DNA of 64,000 nucleotides from assembly GCA_038501625.1 (NCBI GenBank), contig JAZAYU010000019.1, positions 4,654,324-4,718,323 of the forward strand. Reading direction: 5' to 3'. The stretch comes from Corbicula japonica (lineage: Eukaryota; Mollusca; Bivalvia; Venerida; Cyrenidae). A program made the translations under genes and the position numbers. This document shows, one piece after another, positions 25,474 to 37,102 of this stretch. The notes beneath the pieces are model-generated. The model did not search any database. It was given only the letters and a program-made list of their open reading frames with translations, and was not told where the DNA came from. Numbering within the stretch: the first letter of the stretch is position 1; each line of letters opens with the position of its first letter.

Positions 25474-25859
25474 CTATTATTATTATTGAATTTCATTGTT
25501 TTTTAATTTAGCCAATCCAAGCTTTGAAGGGGTCCTACAGTCTGCTGCAAGAGCTGTTTTATTACGTGGATTATATCAGAAAGAAAGGTAAAATCGCCTC
25601 AACACTAGAAGCAGCAACGGAAGAACTAAAAACAAGACTGTTTAGATGTTTGTGTAATGTGAAGATCGCTCTACGTTCTAGTCAAACCGATGTAGTGAGC
25701 AATGTTACAAGTGTCGTTTTTAGTTATTATTTTCGGGTTACTATGGAAAAAAACAAAGTGTATGAAAGCTATCGTGCATACATTGTGATGGGTGACAGCG
25801 ATCGCTTAATGGAATTCCTATCAATCATTTATTCAGCTATAGAACAAGAGACAGTCTAG
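23319..25859 (+). CDS. Copy B: secreted helical cytokine-like protein (complete gene)
   Basis: Joining 23319-23340, 23930-24144, 24572-24691 and 25512-25859 gives an uninterrupted 234-residue protein with introns in phases 1, 0 and 0. Residues 1-26 form a signal peptide with the core LYALFALLTV. RGKR at 28-31 fits a furin-type cleavage site. An amphipathic helix at 58-79 has hydrophobic residues in a regular 3-4 heptad spacing (I59, L62, F66, L69, V73, V76). Further likely helices are at about 90-119, 123-142, 151-175 and 203-231. Cysteines are C41, C165 and C167; sequons are N34, N42 and N183. The minute first exon, the phases, the size and the AU-rich 3' UTR recall IL-6/G-CSF-type genes, but no homology is recognised. 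It could be another kind of secreted helical protein. Gene structure confidence is high; function is low. Confidence 0.75.
23930..24144 (+). CDS. Copy B exon 2
   Basis: Acceptor GCTTTCAG ends at 23929 and donor GTAAGT starts at 24145. It encodes residues 8-79: most of the signal peptide, the RGKR site, C41, two sequons and the first amphipathic helix. Confidence 0.8.
24572..24691 (+). CDS. Copy B exon 3
   Basis: Forty whole codons between acceptor GACACAG and donor GTAAGC, residues 80-119, rich in Glu, Ala and Leu and predicted helical. Matches exons at 40641 and 56864. Confidence 0.8.
24927..24948. promoter_or_regulatory. Intronic CRE-like cluster (copy B)
   Basis: TGACGTCATGACATCACGTCA-type sequence: one of the TGACGTCA motifs has a G to A change compared with copy A. 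Just before it, at about 24877-24916, is a 40-bp stretch that also occurs in intron 1 (about 23440). Confidence 0.4.
25115..25235 (+). repeat. R1 fragment in intron 3
   Basis: Only the distal half of R1 is present, from GTTAGTGGCGTCATGTTTG to the CATATTTCAC end. A matching fragment is in C2 intron 3 (41185-41300). Confidence 0.55.
25413..25488. repeat. (GAT)n/(TTA)n microsatellite, intron 3 of B
   Basis: Here the GAT run is long and the TTA run very short, the opposite of copy A. Confidence 0.9.
25512..25859 (+). CDS. Copy B exon 4 (terminal coding exon)
   Basis: Acceptor AATTTAG ends at 25511 and TAG is at 25857-25859. It encodes residues 120-234: conserved ALKGSYSLLQEL at the start, the CLC motif, N183-V-T and the C-terminal AYIVMGDSDRLMEFLS block. 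Confidence 0.85.
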   Translation, partial: PIQALKGSYSLLQELFYYVDYIRKKGKIASTLEAATEELKTRLFRCLCNVKIALRSSQTDVVSNVTSVVFSYYFRVTMEKNKVYESYRAYIVMGDSDRLMEFLSIIYSAIEQETV

Positions 25860-25932
25860 ATTACAATTTAAGGTTACAAAGGGCTTTCAATTAGATCTTA
25901 CTTTATTTCGATCTGATATTTTTATAAAGTGT

Positions 25933-25945
25933 ATTTATTTATTTA
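25933..25945 (+). promoter_or_regulatory. AU-rich element in 3' UTR (copy B)
   Basis: ATTTATTTATTTA contains overlapping TTATTTATT nonamers about 75 bp after the stop, at the same place as in copy A. It is followed by T-rich sequence. Confidence 0.5.
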
Positions 25946-26076
25946 CTTATTTTCTATCTTTTATTTTTTTATTTTTTTATTTATATGAACTCCACTTCTC
26001 AAAATTTGCGAAGACAATAGTATTAATGACTAAAAAAAACTTAGAAAAGATTATTATGACCGATTAATGAATTTAC

Positions 26077-26082
26077 AATAAA
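26077..26082 (+). terminator. Possible polyadenylation signal, copy B
   Basis: AATAAA 218 bp after the stop codon, the first good match after the AU-rich stretch. Position is plausible but unproven. Confidence 0.35.
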
Positions 26083-26621
26083 ATTTTTCGAAGCAATTTT
26101 ATTTTATAAGAACATTAGATGAGCATTAGCAAATTTTGAATATTTAAGGACTGTAGAAAGTCACCCCGTACATTTAATCAGTGACCATATTTGAAGGCCG
26201 TTGAGCACGATACATATATTTGGTAAATAATTGGGGCTCGTCGCGGGAAAAGGTACCTTCGGACATTTGACGTCAATCCTTGAAATGACGTCATTAGGTT
26301 GAATAGATGCCATTATTTATTATGTATTTCGCGGTAAAAATACCATTTTATAGTCAAAATGTGTAACAAAATCACTTTTTAGTTGTGCAAACATAGTAGA
26401 TAGTTGTAAGTTCATTTAAAATATAGCAACAACTAAAATATCATAAAATATGACCGAAGGTACCTTTTCCCGTGGTTCGCCCATTATTAATATGAAACGT
26501 TCAGCCAGGGGCAAGGCGACGATGACAGGAACATGCATTTTCAGTACTGTCTATGAACAGGCTAAAGCAAACCAAGCAAGCAATATTTGATATCTGTCGT
26601 GTTCGGATGCTTTCAAAAAAA

Positions 26622-26886
26622 GGTGAAATATGCATATCAGGAATCGCCACATTCAGAAAAAACCGCCTCCCCACACAGTCAAGAAGAAGAGAGGGAGAGA
26701 GCATGGTTAATAAAATGATCAGTTTCAAAAGAGACACCACTAACAATTAACAAAAATGAGAACCCGAGGGGTTACCGCCTTGGAACGGTCAGTGGCAAAT
26801 CAAATTGCCACTGGGGGTTAAAACCAGGTTCTAGGGTGCACCAACCTCACACTTACCCAACAGGTTCTCATATCACAAAACAAGTG
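26622..26886 (-). repeat. R1 interspersed repeat, split by a transposon
   Basis: Reverse-oriented R1 matching 15230-15530. Its distal part resumes after the inserted pogo-like element (TACAAGTTGTCTTGGTG from 27813). Confidence 0.6.
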
Positions 26887-27812
26887 CAGTCCACACTCGT
26901 TGTGTCGAAGTTGTCGGGACTGTACATTTTAATTCGAGATATCCGAAGTTCGACACATCCGAATTGGCGAAAATTCACGAATATTATATCTATATGTTTC
27001 TAATGCTGACATGATCGTGAGTGCTTGAACTCGCTTACGCCCACGCCCAAGAACACGTATATGTACATTTCAATGGATCAGTTAGTTCTACAAAACAGAA
27101 CTGAAAAAATATATGTAGTCGATTATATTAATTACGTGTAAAAAACATCATCGTAAAGTTTCGGTGTTTGTGAAACATCGTCGTCGTCTTCACTCTGAGT
27201 GTTAATGTCGTCTTTCGTTAATTTTGTTATTACATAAACTAATTCAAATTAACATTCACCCCATAATCGTTAATTTGGAGCTTTTTGTGCTTCAGTATTG
27301 TGGGAGAGGTGATTACGTTTAAATTATGCTTTTGCATTTGTTGTCCTAAACGAATAAACACATATTTTATCGGCCTGGTTGTGACAATGTCACTTTTATT
27401 GTTTTATTAAATGTTGTTTTTTAAAAACTGATATTAATTACATTTACGAATACGAATATTGTACACCCGAATGCATTTAATAAGCAAATATTTTACTGAA
27501 CACGTGATAATAGTTAATTATTATGAAATAATGATATCTTCTATTCAGACAAGTTCTCTCTTTGAAGAAGCCGCGCGCATTGTTCAACCGCGGCAAGTTT
27601 CATACTTCGACTTATCTGATGATTTTACATAGCATAATTTAGCCTGCGGGTTCTAAATTTACTTCGAATTATAAAAACATTGTTTAAGTCGAATTCGAGT
27701 GAAAAGGCGTAATATTATATGTAAAAAGAACACATTTTGACGGGACCGTAAAATTAATTCGAGATAAATGATGTTTCGACTTAAGCGAGTTTGACACAAC
27801 GAGTGTGGACTG
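26887..27812. mobile_element. pogo/Tigger-like non-autonomous transposon
   Basis: Ends CAGTCCACACTCGTTGTGTC and its complement are flanked by TG and TA, consistent with a TA target duplication with one change. Terminal CAGT followed by repeated TTCGA-type motifs is typical of pogo/Tigger elements. Unit A has the empty site at about 15496. It has no transposase ORF, so it is a deletion derivative of about 926 bp. Confidence 0.65.
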
Positions 27813-29906
27813 TACAAGTTGTCTTGGTGAAAACACTCCAACCCACTTATCGGCTTAACAATTTTGCATGCAAAAGCACACAAACATATAAAACATAAGA
27901 AGCTAAGAGCATTGCAAAGCCGAAGCGGCGGGTACTCTTATACTACCTATCTTTCGAGGAATTTGTTAGCCGTTTTCCGAATTTACAATTATTTGTAATA
28001 TATTATGCTACTGTTCATCATGTATGTAATGCTGATGATAATAAAACTGATGAATCTCTAAATAAAAGTTGAAAGTTGAAAGAAAAAATTATCAAATGTA
28101 AATTACGAAGAATAACATCAGGTGCGAAATATTATCCAGTTTTGTCAAAACATGTTTGAAAAGTGTAAAATACTTTTTTCTGCATTCTGCAGAAAGTTTC
28201 ACCTGATGTTCATTTGTGTTTGTAAATATATTTAATCTGCTTTACTATATTTTGTTTCGTTCAAAGGCGGTACCCATCCAAGTTTAACATTGTATTGTTT
28301 GTTTTGTGCATGTGTCTAATGGTTTGTCCATTGCCAGTTATCTAAGTTGTTAGTTTGTTACTTTGTACGTGTATTGTTATTCTCATCCCTGCTGGTCCGT
28401 TCTTGTGTACACTCACCCAAAGTTCTAGGTGGTCATCAATTGTTTTTGTTTACAATATATGTTAATTCCATTTCTTACCTACATGTATGTCAAGCGAGGT
28501 TGTGAAAGGAACTGTTTTGTCTTGGAATCAATTACCAAAGTCCTATTAAAACATAACAAACAATTTAGAGCGATTCTTTGGTTGCTTTGCAATAAACTGA
28601 AGGAAATGCATTTTTAGCAAAATGAGGATAACTGTTGCCAAAATGTTCCAAAATCAATTATTACAAGATGAAAGCTAAAATTGTAAATTGAAAACAGCTG
28701 TTAGCAACTGATCAAAAATAAAGATTTGAGTTAATGTCTCCCAAATGAAAAATCACGGACAAAAAAATGACCAATTAGAACTTTGGATGAGTTTATGTGG
28801 CCACTCCTAATCATACTCACATTAAACATCTATTTATGGACAAAAGTCTTGTCAGGTATTGTTTTATTAATTTTTCTTTTATGAATTTGCGAACTTGAAA
28901 TGTTGTCTACTTTATTTCTCCTGTATTTAACTTAAAGGCATTGCTCCGTTCGTCATTGCTTTGTCATAGACAAGAACGAAAAATCTGTGAAAATTGTTCA
29001 GTTTGATGCATTGTATGTGTACTAAAATATCACATCTGTCGAGACAACTTCCTATGTTAACGGACTGCTTTGCAAGTGTTCATTGTTTAGTTCAAACATT
29101 TAAACCAAAGTCTAGCTCATTGCGCTCTTTCTAAAATCGGTTGTAAGAAAAAGTGAATTAGTAAGGAAAATCTCTTTTCGAAATATGACTTTTGCGTATT
29201 TACGTTTGAACCTCCTAATAAGGAAAGATTCGGCATATATTGATACTTATTATAAGTTACATCACTGTATATCAAATTTCCCAATGAGGAAAGAGTAGGC
29301 ATATATTGATACATATTATTACTAACATCACTGTATATCAAATTTCTTAGAAATAGATACACAAAGATCTTTGCTGTATATTAAAACAAGTATATTCATC
29401 CACTTCCATGAATATTCACGCTTGTTTTGCATACGGCGATGCATTTTTGCCTACCAGAGGTTTACAAGGAAAATGGTTCATGGACCGGGATTGGCTAGCG
29501 TACTCCTTCATCAAATGGAGAAGCATTATTGTACAGATTGAGAGATGTTTGATTGAGAATCGTGTTTGCAAAGATCAAGTCAATAATATTTTCTAGAATC
29601 TTTTGTGAAATGAATAATTTCGTATTATGTTGTTGATATAGTACTGTATGGTATATGTCCTGAATTAAATTACTAATTTTAGAAGACTAATAAACGTTAT
29701 TAAGTTGTGATAAAGATAGTCTTTTATTATTCAGTCTCCATCAGATGAAGATGCAGTTTCTGTCAGATCTGGTGTAAATGCTTTTCATCAGACATGAAAC
29801 ACTCTTCGTTTTGTATAATATAGTAGTAATCGTCTCTGCTATGTAGTTTTGGACATCCTTCTGTCTCTGGAGACAATGTAGTCTGCCTCTGAGTGTTTAC
29901 TTAGCC
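27813..29906. other. Intergenic region of unit C, no gene seen
   Basis: Contains the rest of the R1 repeat, then blocks found at 14810-15200 and 15540-17090 in the previous unit in altered order. Includes the 62-codon ORF at 29408-29596, relative of 16600-16782. Confidence 0.5.
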
Positions 29907-29954
29907 GTGCGACTGCAGCGCCGGTTGTGGCTGAATAAGCCAATGCCGGGAGCT

Positions 29955-32090
29955 TCATCTCCTTTCGCACTTGCTGCAAATGATTTCAGTGGTGGGTACC
30001 ATTATGGTATCAGTGATGGGCTGGGTCCTCTGCTGTTTGCGGCTCTTCCTTTCCTCGCGCTGGATCCCATCAACCTGCCTGACACCGGTTTCTGCACCAG
30101 CTAGAGCGGTCGGAAGATGATTTTTCGAAATCTGCTTGGTTGATGTGGCAAACTTCAAATCCCTCTTGCAGCCATTCTTGTAGCGCAGGGCGGGTCGACC
30201 GGTTTGCCGTGTTCCGGTGGTAAGCAGTCCATAGAGGATATCATTTGTGATGCGAATATCGTCCATCTTGCACACATGTCCGAGTCAGTGAAGGCGTCTC
30301 TGAGAGTAGATGGCTAATATCACTGACATACATTCCAGGACAAAAACATATGCGTTGGAGACGCGATCCTGCAAGGTGATTCCAACGAATCGTCTGATGT
30401 TGCGCATGTGGAAGGAGTTGTCTTCGCCCTTGGTTTGTGTTAAGGGTCTGAGCCCTAGTGCCTTATCGAAGGGTGCTCAGCATGCACGCTCGGTACACCT
30501 TTACCCACTAAAACTCGGGATAGACGCGGTCTGCAAGCACCTGCAGGCGATTGAAGGCTCCCCGGGAGAAGGCTTTTCCAATGATGCTGAGGAGAGAGAT
30601 CCCACGATAGTTGTTGCAGTCGCTGCGGTCACCATTGTTCTTGAAGAGCGTGACGATATTTTCAACCTGCATGTCTTGAGGTATCGTTCCGTCTTCAAAG
30701 TAATGTAACAGATGCTGATTATAATATCCATAGAAGGATCTCTCTTTTGCGGCCTACACAACCTCTGGTGAAATTCCGTTATTGCCTGGTGCTTCCTCAC
30801 AGGACAGCGAGTCAATAGGCTAACTCGCGTTGGTTACGAGACGAGTTCTTCCATATTTGGCAGTGGGGTGGTGACGACATTTTCTATAGAATGCGGCATC
30901 CCGTAATGCTTAACCCATCTCTCCATCTGCTCGCCACGGTCCTTGGTGATATCGTTTGAGGTGGACTTGAGAGGTGCGGTCTTAATTACACTTGGTCCAA
31001 ACGCTTTCCTCATCCGCTCGTACATGGCACGGGTATTCCTACAGTCAGAGGTTTGGATGTCAAGGCTAAGATTCAGCCAGTAGTCTTTGACACACTTACG
31101 AGCGACCCTCTTGGCGTTGTTGCGGTCTCCAGTGTAGGCAGCCAGTGCTTTCTCGCAAGGATTTCTTTTGTAGTTGAAAAGAGCGGCACCCTTGGCGACT
31201 TATTGAATCTCTTCAATTTCCCAGCGTCGAACCAGTCCTCGTTCTTTCTTCTTGCTTTTTTCCGAAGGTGTCTGAGGCGTCCTGGTATATGCTATCACGT
31301 ATAAGTCCCTGCGTGCTGTATAGCTGTCAGTGTGGCAGACTTCCAGGTTCTTGTCAATGACAACGCATGCCTTCGTGCAACTCAGGCTTTGAGGTTCTGG
31401 CCGTGTCGATGGGTGGCCTGGCCCTTCTACTTGAAGCGGTGGATCTGTCTGTGTCGTAGACATGCTGCTGACCAGACAGTGATTGGTGTCAAAATCAGCA
31501 TTATGATTACTTCGCGCGCGGACCTGCCGGTTCATCATGGTTCTTTGTTTGATGACAAGGTCCTTCTGGTGCCAGTGCTTCGACCTGGGATATCGCCAAG
31601 ACACTCTGTGGGGGAGGGGCTTAGTGGATTGATGTTAGTGATGGCGAGATTTTAGCAGGAGCACAGCTCAGGCAGCCGTGGTCAGTTCTCGTTTATCTTG
31701 CCAACGCCTAAGAGTCCGGTGCAACTCGGCAAGGAGGTTTGGCTGCGTCTACCCGGGCTTTAAAGTCTCCGAGCATGAACAGATTTGCCTTAGCTAGAAT
31801 CCGTCTAATCTTTGCTCCCAATCCTCATTTCATGTACATTTTCCTCGGCTGTAGAGCAGTGTGGGCCTTAACACTAAAATAGTGTGTAGGTCCTGACGAG
31901 GTAGTGTGAGGATACACTGGATTTCCTGTGAAGGAGGTTCAATTAATGACAGAAGGAGTTGCAGACTTCAAAGCCAACTTCAAAGACTCGGCGCTCGTCC
32001 GACACCATTAACCACACAAATTTAGTTCAGGAATCAAACGAAATTGGTTACGGCCACAGCGCCTAGAAAAAATTGACGACAGAAGATTGT
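29955..32090 (-). mobile_element. Decayed LINE remnant, unit C
   Basis: Same family and position as 17093-19290. On the minus strand the C-terminal tail at 29955-30275 (LLTTGTRQTGRPALRYKNG) is open, and 31200-31604 keeps endonuclease-like SWRYPRSKHWHQKDLV. The linker at 30834-31025 keeps RKAFGPSVIKT. Frames are broken between pieces. Confidence 0.7.
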
Positions 32091-32364
32091 GTGGGTAATC
32101 TTATTCTAAGTAAGGGAGATAATTGCGTTAACCTTAGCTTAACCTTAAATTTTGATTATCTCACTTTGTAAGCGGAAACATTTAACAAACATTCTATCTA
32201 CCCTTACATTTATACGAACAGTCACCACATGGGGCTTCTGTTGAGATTGGAACCTTTAATTCCAAGGGTTGCCCTAAGTTTTCTAGTGTGATAAGACTGC
32301 TGCTGTTCTGTCGGTTAATCAGAATCGTGTCGCTCCTGGTATGACCAGATTATTATATTCCAAA

Positions 32365-32592
32365 TGATAGTGCCTCTAGCTGGGAGCGAACCCGCACCGT
32401 CACTAGCCTTGCAATTCCGGCTACCAACTGAGCTAGCCGGTACAATCCCAAAAAAGGTTGATCGGATAGCCCTGATATGCATAGCCATCACTGCAATAAT
32501 TTGGTAACGGGCTATTTTACTGATAACAGTACTGACTATATGTACGGGGAGACTCTTAACGGCCGCCACACTGCACAAATAGCGCTACTGTG
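32365..32592 (-). repeat. tRNA-like SINE insertion
   Basis: Present only in unit C, between TTCCAAA and AAAGTTTCGCGG, with AAA on both sides as a possible short target duplication. On the minus strand a box A TAGCTCAGTTGG (32424-32435) and box B GGGTTCGCTCCC (32382-32393) form a tRNA-like part that cannot be folded into a good anticodon arm. It therefore looks tRNA-derived and not a working tRNA. Confidence 0.5.
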
Positions 32593-32726
32593 AAAGTTTC
32601 GCGGGGGATATTCGAAGTATTCTTCGGCTTTAGCCCGAGTTTTTGACTGGCCTTTGCTTACCGAGGCTTCGTGCGAATCTGCCGACAATTCGTTTGTTCT
32701 TATGAAAACCTGTTGCGGCAAGAATA

Positions 32727-32945
32727 AGGTTTGTGTACCTCAGAACCTGTTTTAAAACCAGTGGCAGATTAGTTTGCCACTGAACGTTGCAAGGCAGTCT
32801 GCTCGGGTATTCATTTTCGTTAGTTGTTTGTGGTGCCTATTTTAAATTGAAAATGTTTTACCAATGCTCTCTTTTCCTCGCTACTTTTTGGTTTTGTGGG
32901 GAGGCTGCGTATTCAAGATGTGGCCATTCCTGGCAAGTACATTTC
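32727..32945 (+). repeat. R1 interspersed repeat
   Basis: Unit-position counterpart of 19688-19915. Confidence 0.6.
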
Positions 32946-33809
32946 ACATTTTGGCATGCCTAAGCTGCCCGTGTGGCCTCACTTTTTAACCAGAAGCCAC
33001 AAGGAAGGATTAACAATGGAATCAGAATTTTATTAGAACGTTTCATATGGAAGCCTTACATTGCTTTGTGATGTTATAACACGACCTGTCTCCTTTTTCG
33101 ATGTGACAATTTCTTGCATACCTAGGCTTTGTTGTTTTGGGTTTGTTCAGTACTCTGCTAAGCCACCTTTTGAAAGGGGCTTCCTTTATTAAGTTTGAAC
33201 CCCGCTCAATCATTCTTTATGTGTGGTGGCCATAATTATGTGAGTGTTATATGTGAGGTGGCCATAATTATGTGAGGTATATGAGTATAGGTAGAAAAAG
33301 TATCAGAGTCGCTGGTACTCGATCAAATTTTAGAGTATCGAATTATAAAATAAGTACTCAATTAACCGGGATAAAAAACAATATTTTGGAATAAAACCAC
33401 AATTTGGCTTGGTTTTTATTACATATCTCATGCGGATTTCTGTAAACACGCTGACACATGCTGTCGTATCATCAGTAAAAGAGTCATTGACTTTTTGAAT
33501 CACGTGTTTTCACGGTCCATTCATTTCGCTTTCATTCGCTGCAAGATATATCGATAATGTTAAATTTATTATAATAACGTCATTCAAGTTTTTTATTTTG
33601 TTACTCTGGCGATTCTGGACTAATCGATTAGTGGGAATGTTTCATACGTCCTACATTATGAAAAACATAAAAGTTGCGAATACCAGGGTATCCGACAAGA
33701 AAAATGTATATTGAGCAATTCTTTTCCAACCCTAGTATCTGATATTCTACGGCTTCATCTCGGGCATTCTCATGACTTAATTAGCATCTTGCATACTGAG
33801 CCACTCTCT
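32946..33809. other. Upstream region of copy C, distal part
   Basis: Aligned with 19916-21150 minus the unit B insertion. A short local duplication of GTGGCCATAATTATGTGAG is at about 33225-33275. No gene is seen. Confidence 0.5.
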
Positions 33810-34424
33810 CAGGTTGTGATAAAACTTTCATTACACAAGCCCCGCCTCTGTCTTTCGGGGAGTAAGGTTAAGTACTGAAGCCCCGCCTACCGCTTCCTGC
33901 ACTAGTAAGAATAATGTTGCATACCAAGGGTCTACCTTTGGCTTGTTGCACTTTCGATTTGAACCACATGTGCAAACCTGAATTTTGATTGGCAAATCGA
34001 TTCTGATCTTAATCGCTTAAGTAGACATAATCCTATCGAAGTTGATCTAGAGTCCGATACGCGGATACGTGGGTTAATGTTTTTTGTTTCCCTTTAAAAC
34101 CGTCAATGGAAATATCCTACATAATAATATCGTACAGAAATAGTGAGTTTAAAATACATTCTTTTGATTTCAAAGTATTGCAATTATATTTGTTGCTATT
34201 TGTTTAGGTGAGTGTACAAAGTTCAGACTACATATCGATTTGCCAATCAAAATTCAGGTTTGCACATGTGGTTCAAATCGAAAGTGCAACAAGCCAAAGG
34301 TAGACTTGGTATGCAACATTTTTCTTACTAGTGCAGGAAGCGGTAGGCGGGGCTTCAGTACTTAACCTTACTCCCCGAAAGACGGAGGCGGGGCTTGTGT
34401 AATGAAAGTTTTTATCACAACCTG
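33810..34424. repeat. Local inversion with 190-bp inverted repeats
   Basis: Left arm 33810-34001 and right arm 34234-34424 are inverted copies of a segment present once in units B and D. The spacer 34002-34233 is inverted compared with unit B (about 21400-21620). Confidence 0.75.
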
Positions 34425-35249
34425 AAACTGTTGGTTATACTTACTTTTTGTATGCAAGGTCTTTCCTTATAAACGTCAATAACGTTACGGATGTCACGTG
34501 GCCCGCGATGCGTGATAATGTTTTTCATATTCATGTGACTTCATCGATAGTAAACCAACTGGAAAATTATTATGATAAAACCTCTTGAACTTAACGGTAC
34601 AGAAATAGTTTAACCCCTGATCATAAAAAGAATTCCTAAAATAAATCCAGTTTGTCATGACCAGCGTGACGTTAATGCATGCTGCAAAAAAGCTGTGTAA
34701 AATACGTCGAGCTCCAGGTCTCGTTGCATGATCTCAACCGCCATCGATTCCAGTTGTTCTAACATTGGTATTGGAGCTATGACGTACTCCTTACCTCGTC
34801 TCTGAATAAAGGTGCTTATTTCATCTGTAATCTTTACTATGTGTTAAATTTTCGTGTATTCCACTCTATGCAAAATGCGCAAAATCAAATTCGAGCGAAA
34901 TTTAACTATGTGATTGCTTTTCTTGAGAGAATAATATAACGGCGCAATTTTATGACAGCGCGAAAATGAAATATGTCGCGTTTGTGCGAAAAATTATACA
35001 CGCGCAAGTTAATGCTACGGTAGTATACTATTAGGTTTAATGATTTCTTTACACCTTTCTTAGTTCAGTTCAAGAATCTATTATTATTCTACTCAATTTG
35101 CATTTCCACTCATTCATACATGTCGCATTATCAGAAATGTGCCTAAAAATAACGATAGTTATCCAAATAAACCGATACCCACCTTGACAATATCGAATGC
35201 AAAACTGGGAACTCTTAGTTGTTTTCCACCATTCTTTATCGCTTATGTT
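34425..35249. other. Upstream region of copy C, proximal part
   Basis: Aligned with 21630-22450 and 53815-54290. No gene is seen. Confidence 0.5.
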
Positions 35250-35460
35250 AGGCTGATAGGTTTCCGGGCTGCTAGGACGAAAATTTTACGATGCTGTTTA
35301 GTAGCCAGTTAAGGCTGCTCGGCTGCAAACTTCAGGCTGATTGGCTGCCAGCTCCAGGCTGTTCAATGACCAGCTCCCGGCTGCTATGCTGCCAACTTCA
35401 GGCTGATCGTTAGCCAAATACATGTGGCAAATTTCAGGCTGCTAGGCTGCCATCTTCAAT
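35250..35460. repeat. Degenerate ~20-bp minisatellite
   Basis: CTTCAGGCTGCTAGGCTGCC-type repeats, counterpart of 22470-22680. Confidence 0.65.
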
Positions 35461-35469
35461 AACCTAAAA

Positions 35470-35491
35470 TGTTAATAACAACAACAACAAC

Positions 35492-35548
<57 letters not shown>

Positions 35549-35554
35549 CAAACG

Positions 35555-35614
<60 letters not shown>
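35470..35614. repeat. (AAC/AAT)n then (ATC)n microsatellite
   Basis: Compared with unit B the ATC run is expanded and the AAT run shortened. Confidence 0.9.
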
Positions 35615-35616
<2 letters not shown>

Positions 35617-35965
35617 AATGATCAACATCGTGGCTTACTGATGTGTTGGTTGAACTATTAGAAAACTATAGTTTGAAAAATTAAAAGAAAATAATTCGAC
35701 CGAACGGCATAAATTGACAAAGCGTATTCTAGGTCTTTTGTCATGATGTTGTCAGGAAAACAAAGTTTTCTAGTCGAAAAGGGGATCCATCAGTGCGTTT
35801 ATCAGCCGATGAATTTTGAGTTCACATAGTTACAGACTGGTAAAGTGGATAAACTATTTACCGCATCTTCCCATTCGATACGACCATCTTTGACAATTTC
35901 GATATCCGTTCCGAAATCCGGATACGAACCTTCCTGAGTTTTCGGAAAATTCTTCTTGAAATATC

Positions 35966-35973
35966 TATATAAA
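35966..35973 (+). promoter_or_regulatory. TATA box of copy C
   Basis: TATATAAACTGG, 95 bp before the exon 1 ATG as in B and D. The upstream element is TTTTCGGAAAA, having lost the TTCCGGAA core. Confidence 0.55.
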
Positions 35974-36958
35974 CTGGTCTGTCAGAAGATGATTATTTAA
36001 ACTAAGCATTATTATTTCCATAGATATCAACTATTTGTTATTACATATTTTTACAAATTTTATCAAAATGCGTCTTCAATATTCCAAAAGTGAGTATTGC
36101 GCATTTCTTTTGTAAAATCATGCAGTTTAATAGTTTTCGATAAATTTTCATGAAAACACGATGCTGAAATTATATCTATAGTTCTTCTTTATTTTGTGTA
36201 CAAAAATGTATCATTACTATTAATAGAGGGTACATTACGCTTGTAAAGTGAAGATTTCCGGTCAGGTTGGAAATTTTATTTCTGAATATTTTTGGTACAA
36301 AAGGGATATATAAATGAAGAAAGCATTCCTTTTCTATCATTATCTTTACTTTCTTAATTTGAAAGAAAACTTTTGTCAAATGAGCCCTCTTACATTAATA
36401 AGTAAGTGCACATTCCAAAAGAAACTTTTAAACATAATGCAAGTTTTGTTTTGTGGTTTGATATATTAACTAACATAAAATTTGTTGTTGTTTTAGCGAA
36501 TGTACACTATTTAATTTTGCATTACGTTGGTTTCATATCGGTTATGTTGGTTTTGAATAATTGGCTGTGTGTTCATTACCAACTCCACTTTTTCTTACGA
36601 TGCTGAGACGGCAAAGGTTAGTAACTTTCAGCATGACTATTACACAGTTTATACTGTTAACTTTTTACTTACAGACACGCTATTAATTTGTACGCTGGTT
36701 GCGTTATCTGCGACCAAAGGAGCTTTAACAGTGCCGATTCGGGGGAAACGTTCGACGAGCCGTAGCCTCGATAACCCGTGCAATGTTCCTCAACAAACGC
36801 CCCCTGTCACAATTGAGCCGTTTAAAGTAACCATTGTTCGTGTAATGAATTATCCTGAAAAGATGAGGTTCGAAAAGCCAAATCAATTGTAAGTTCTGTT
36901 TTTCCGAATTTTCTCACGTTAAATGCATTAACATTAAACATAAAATGGCTGACTAATT

Positions 36959-37102
36959 AAGGATTTAATCGATAGTTGATGGTTTCTATTTGGGTATTGA
37001 AAACAGTTGGGCTGTTTAAAGTGTGTGAAGCCCGAAGGGCTTTAAACAATCCAACTGTTTTTCATACCAAAATGGAAACTATCAAATATTGATTCAATCC
37101 TT
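36959..37102. mobile_element. Hairpin insertion in intron 2 of copy C
   Basis: Arms of about 63 bp, beginning AAGGATTTAATCGATAGTTG and its complement, enclose a short loop with AAGCCCGAAGGGCTT. Copies B and D lack this and the following AT-rich 340 bp up to about 37450, so the whole block is a private insertion. Confidence 0.65.

Larger units (their letters stand above)
25860..26621. other. 3' UTR and 3' flank of copy B
   Basis: Unit flank corresponding to 2097-2233 plus 6340-7700 of unit A but without the two Helentron-like insertions or the TA-flanked MITE, so it serves as the empty-site reference. No gene is seen past the UTR. Confidence 0.6.

Noticed and set aside
35478..35614. CRISPR-like or satellite array
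   Set aside because: Simple trinucleotide repeats without spacers, in a eukaryotic context.
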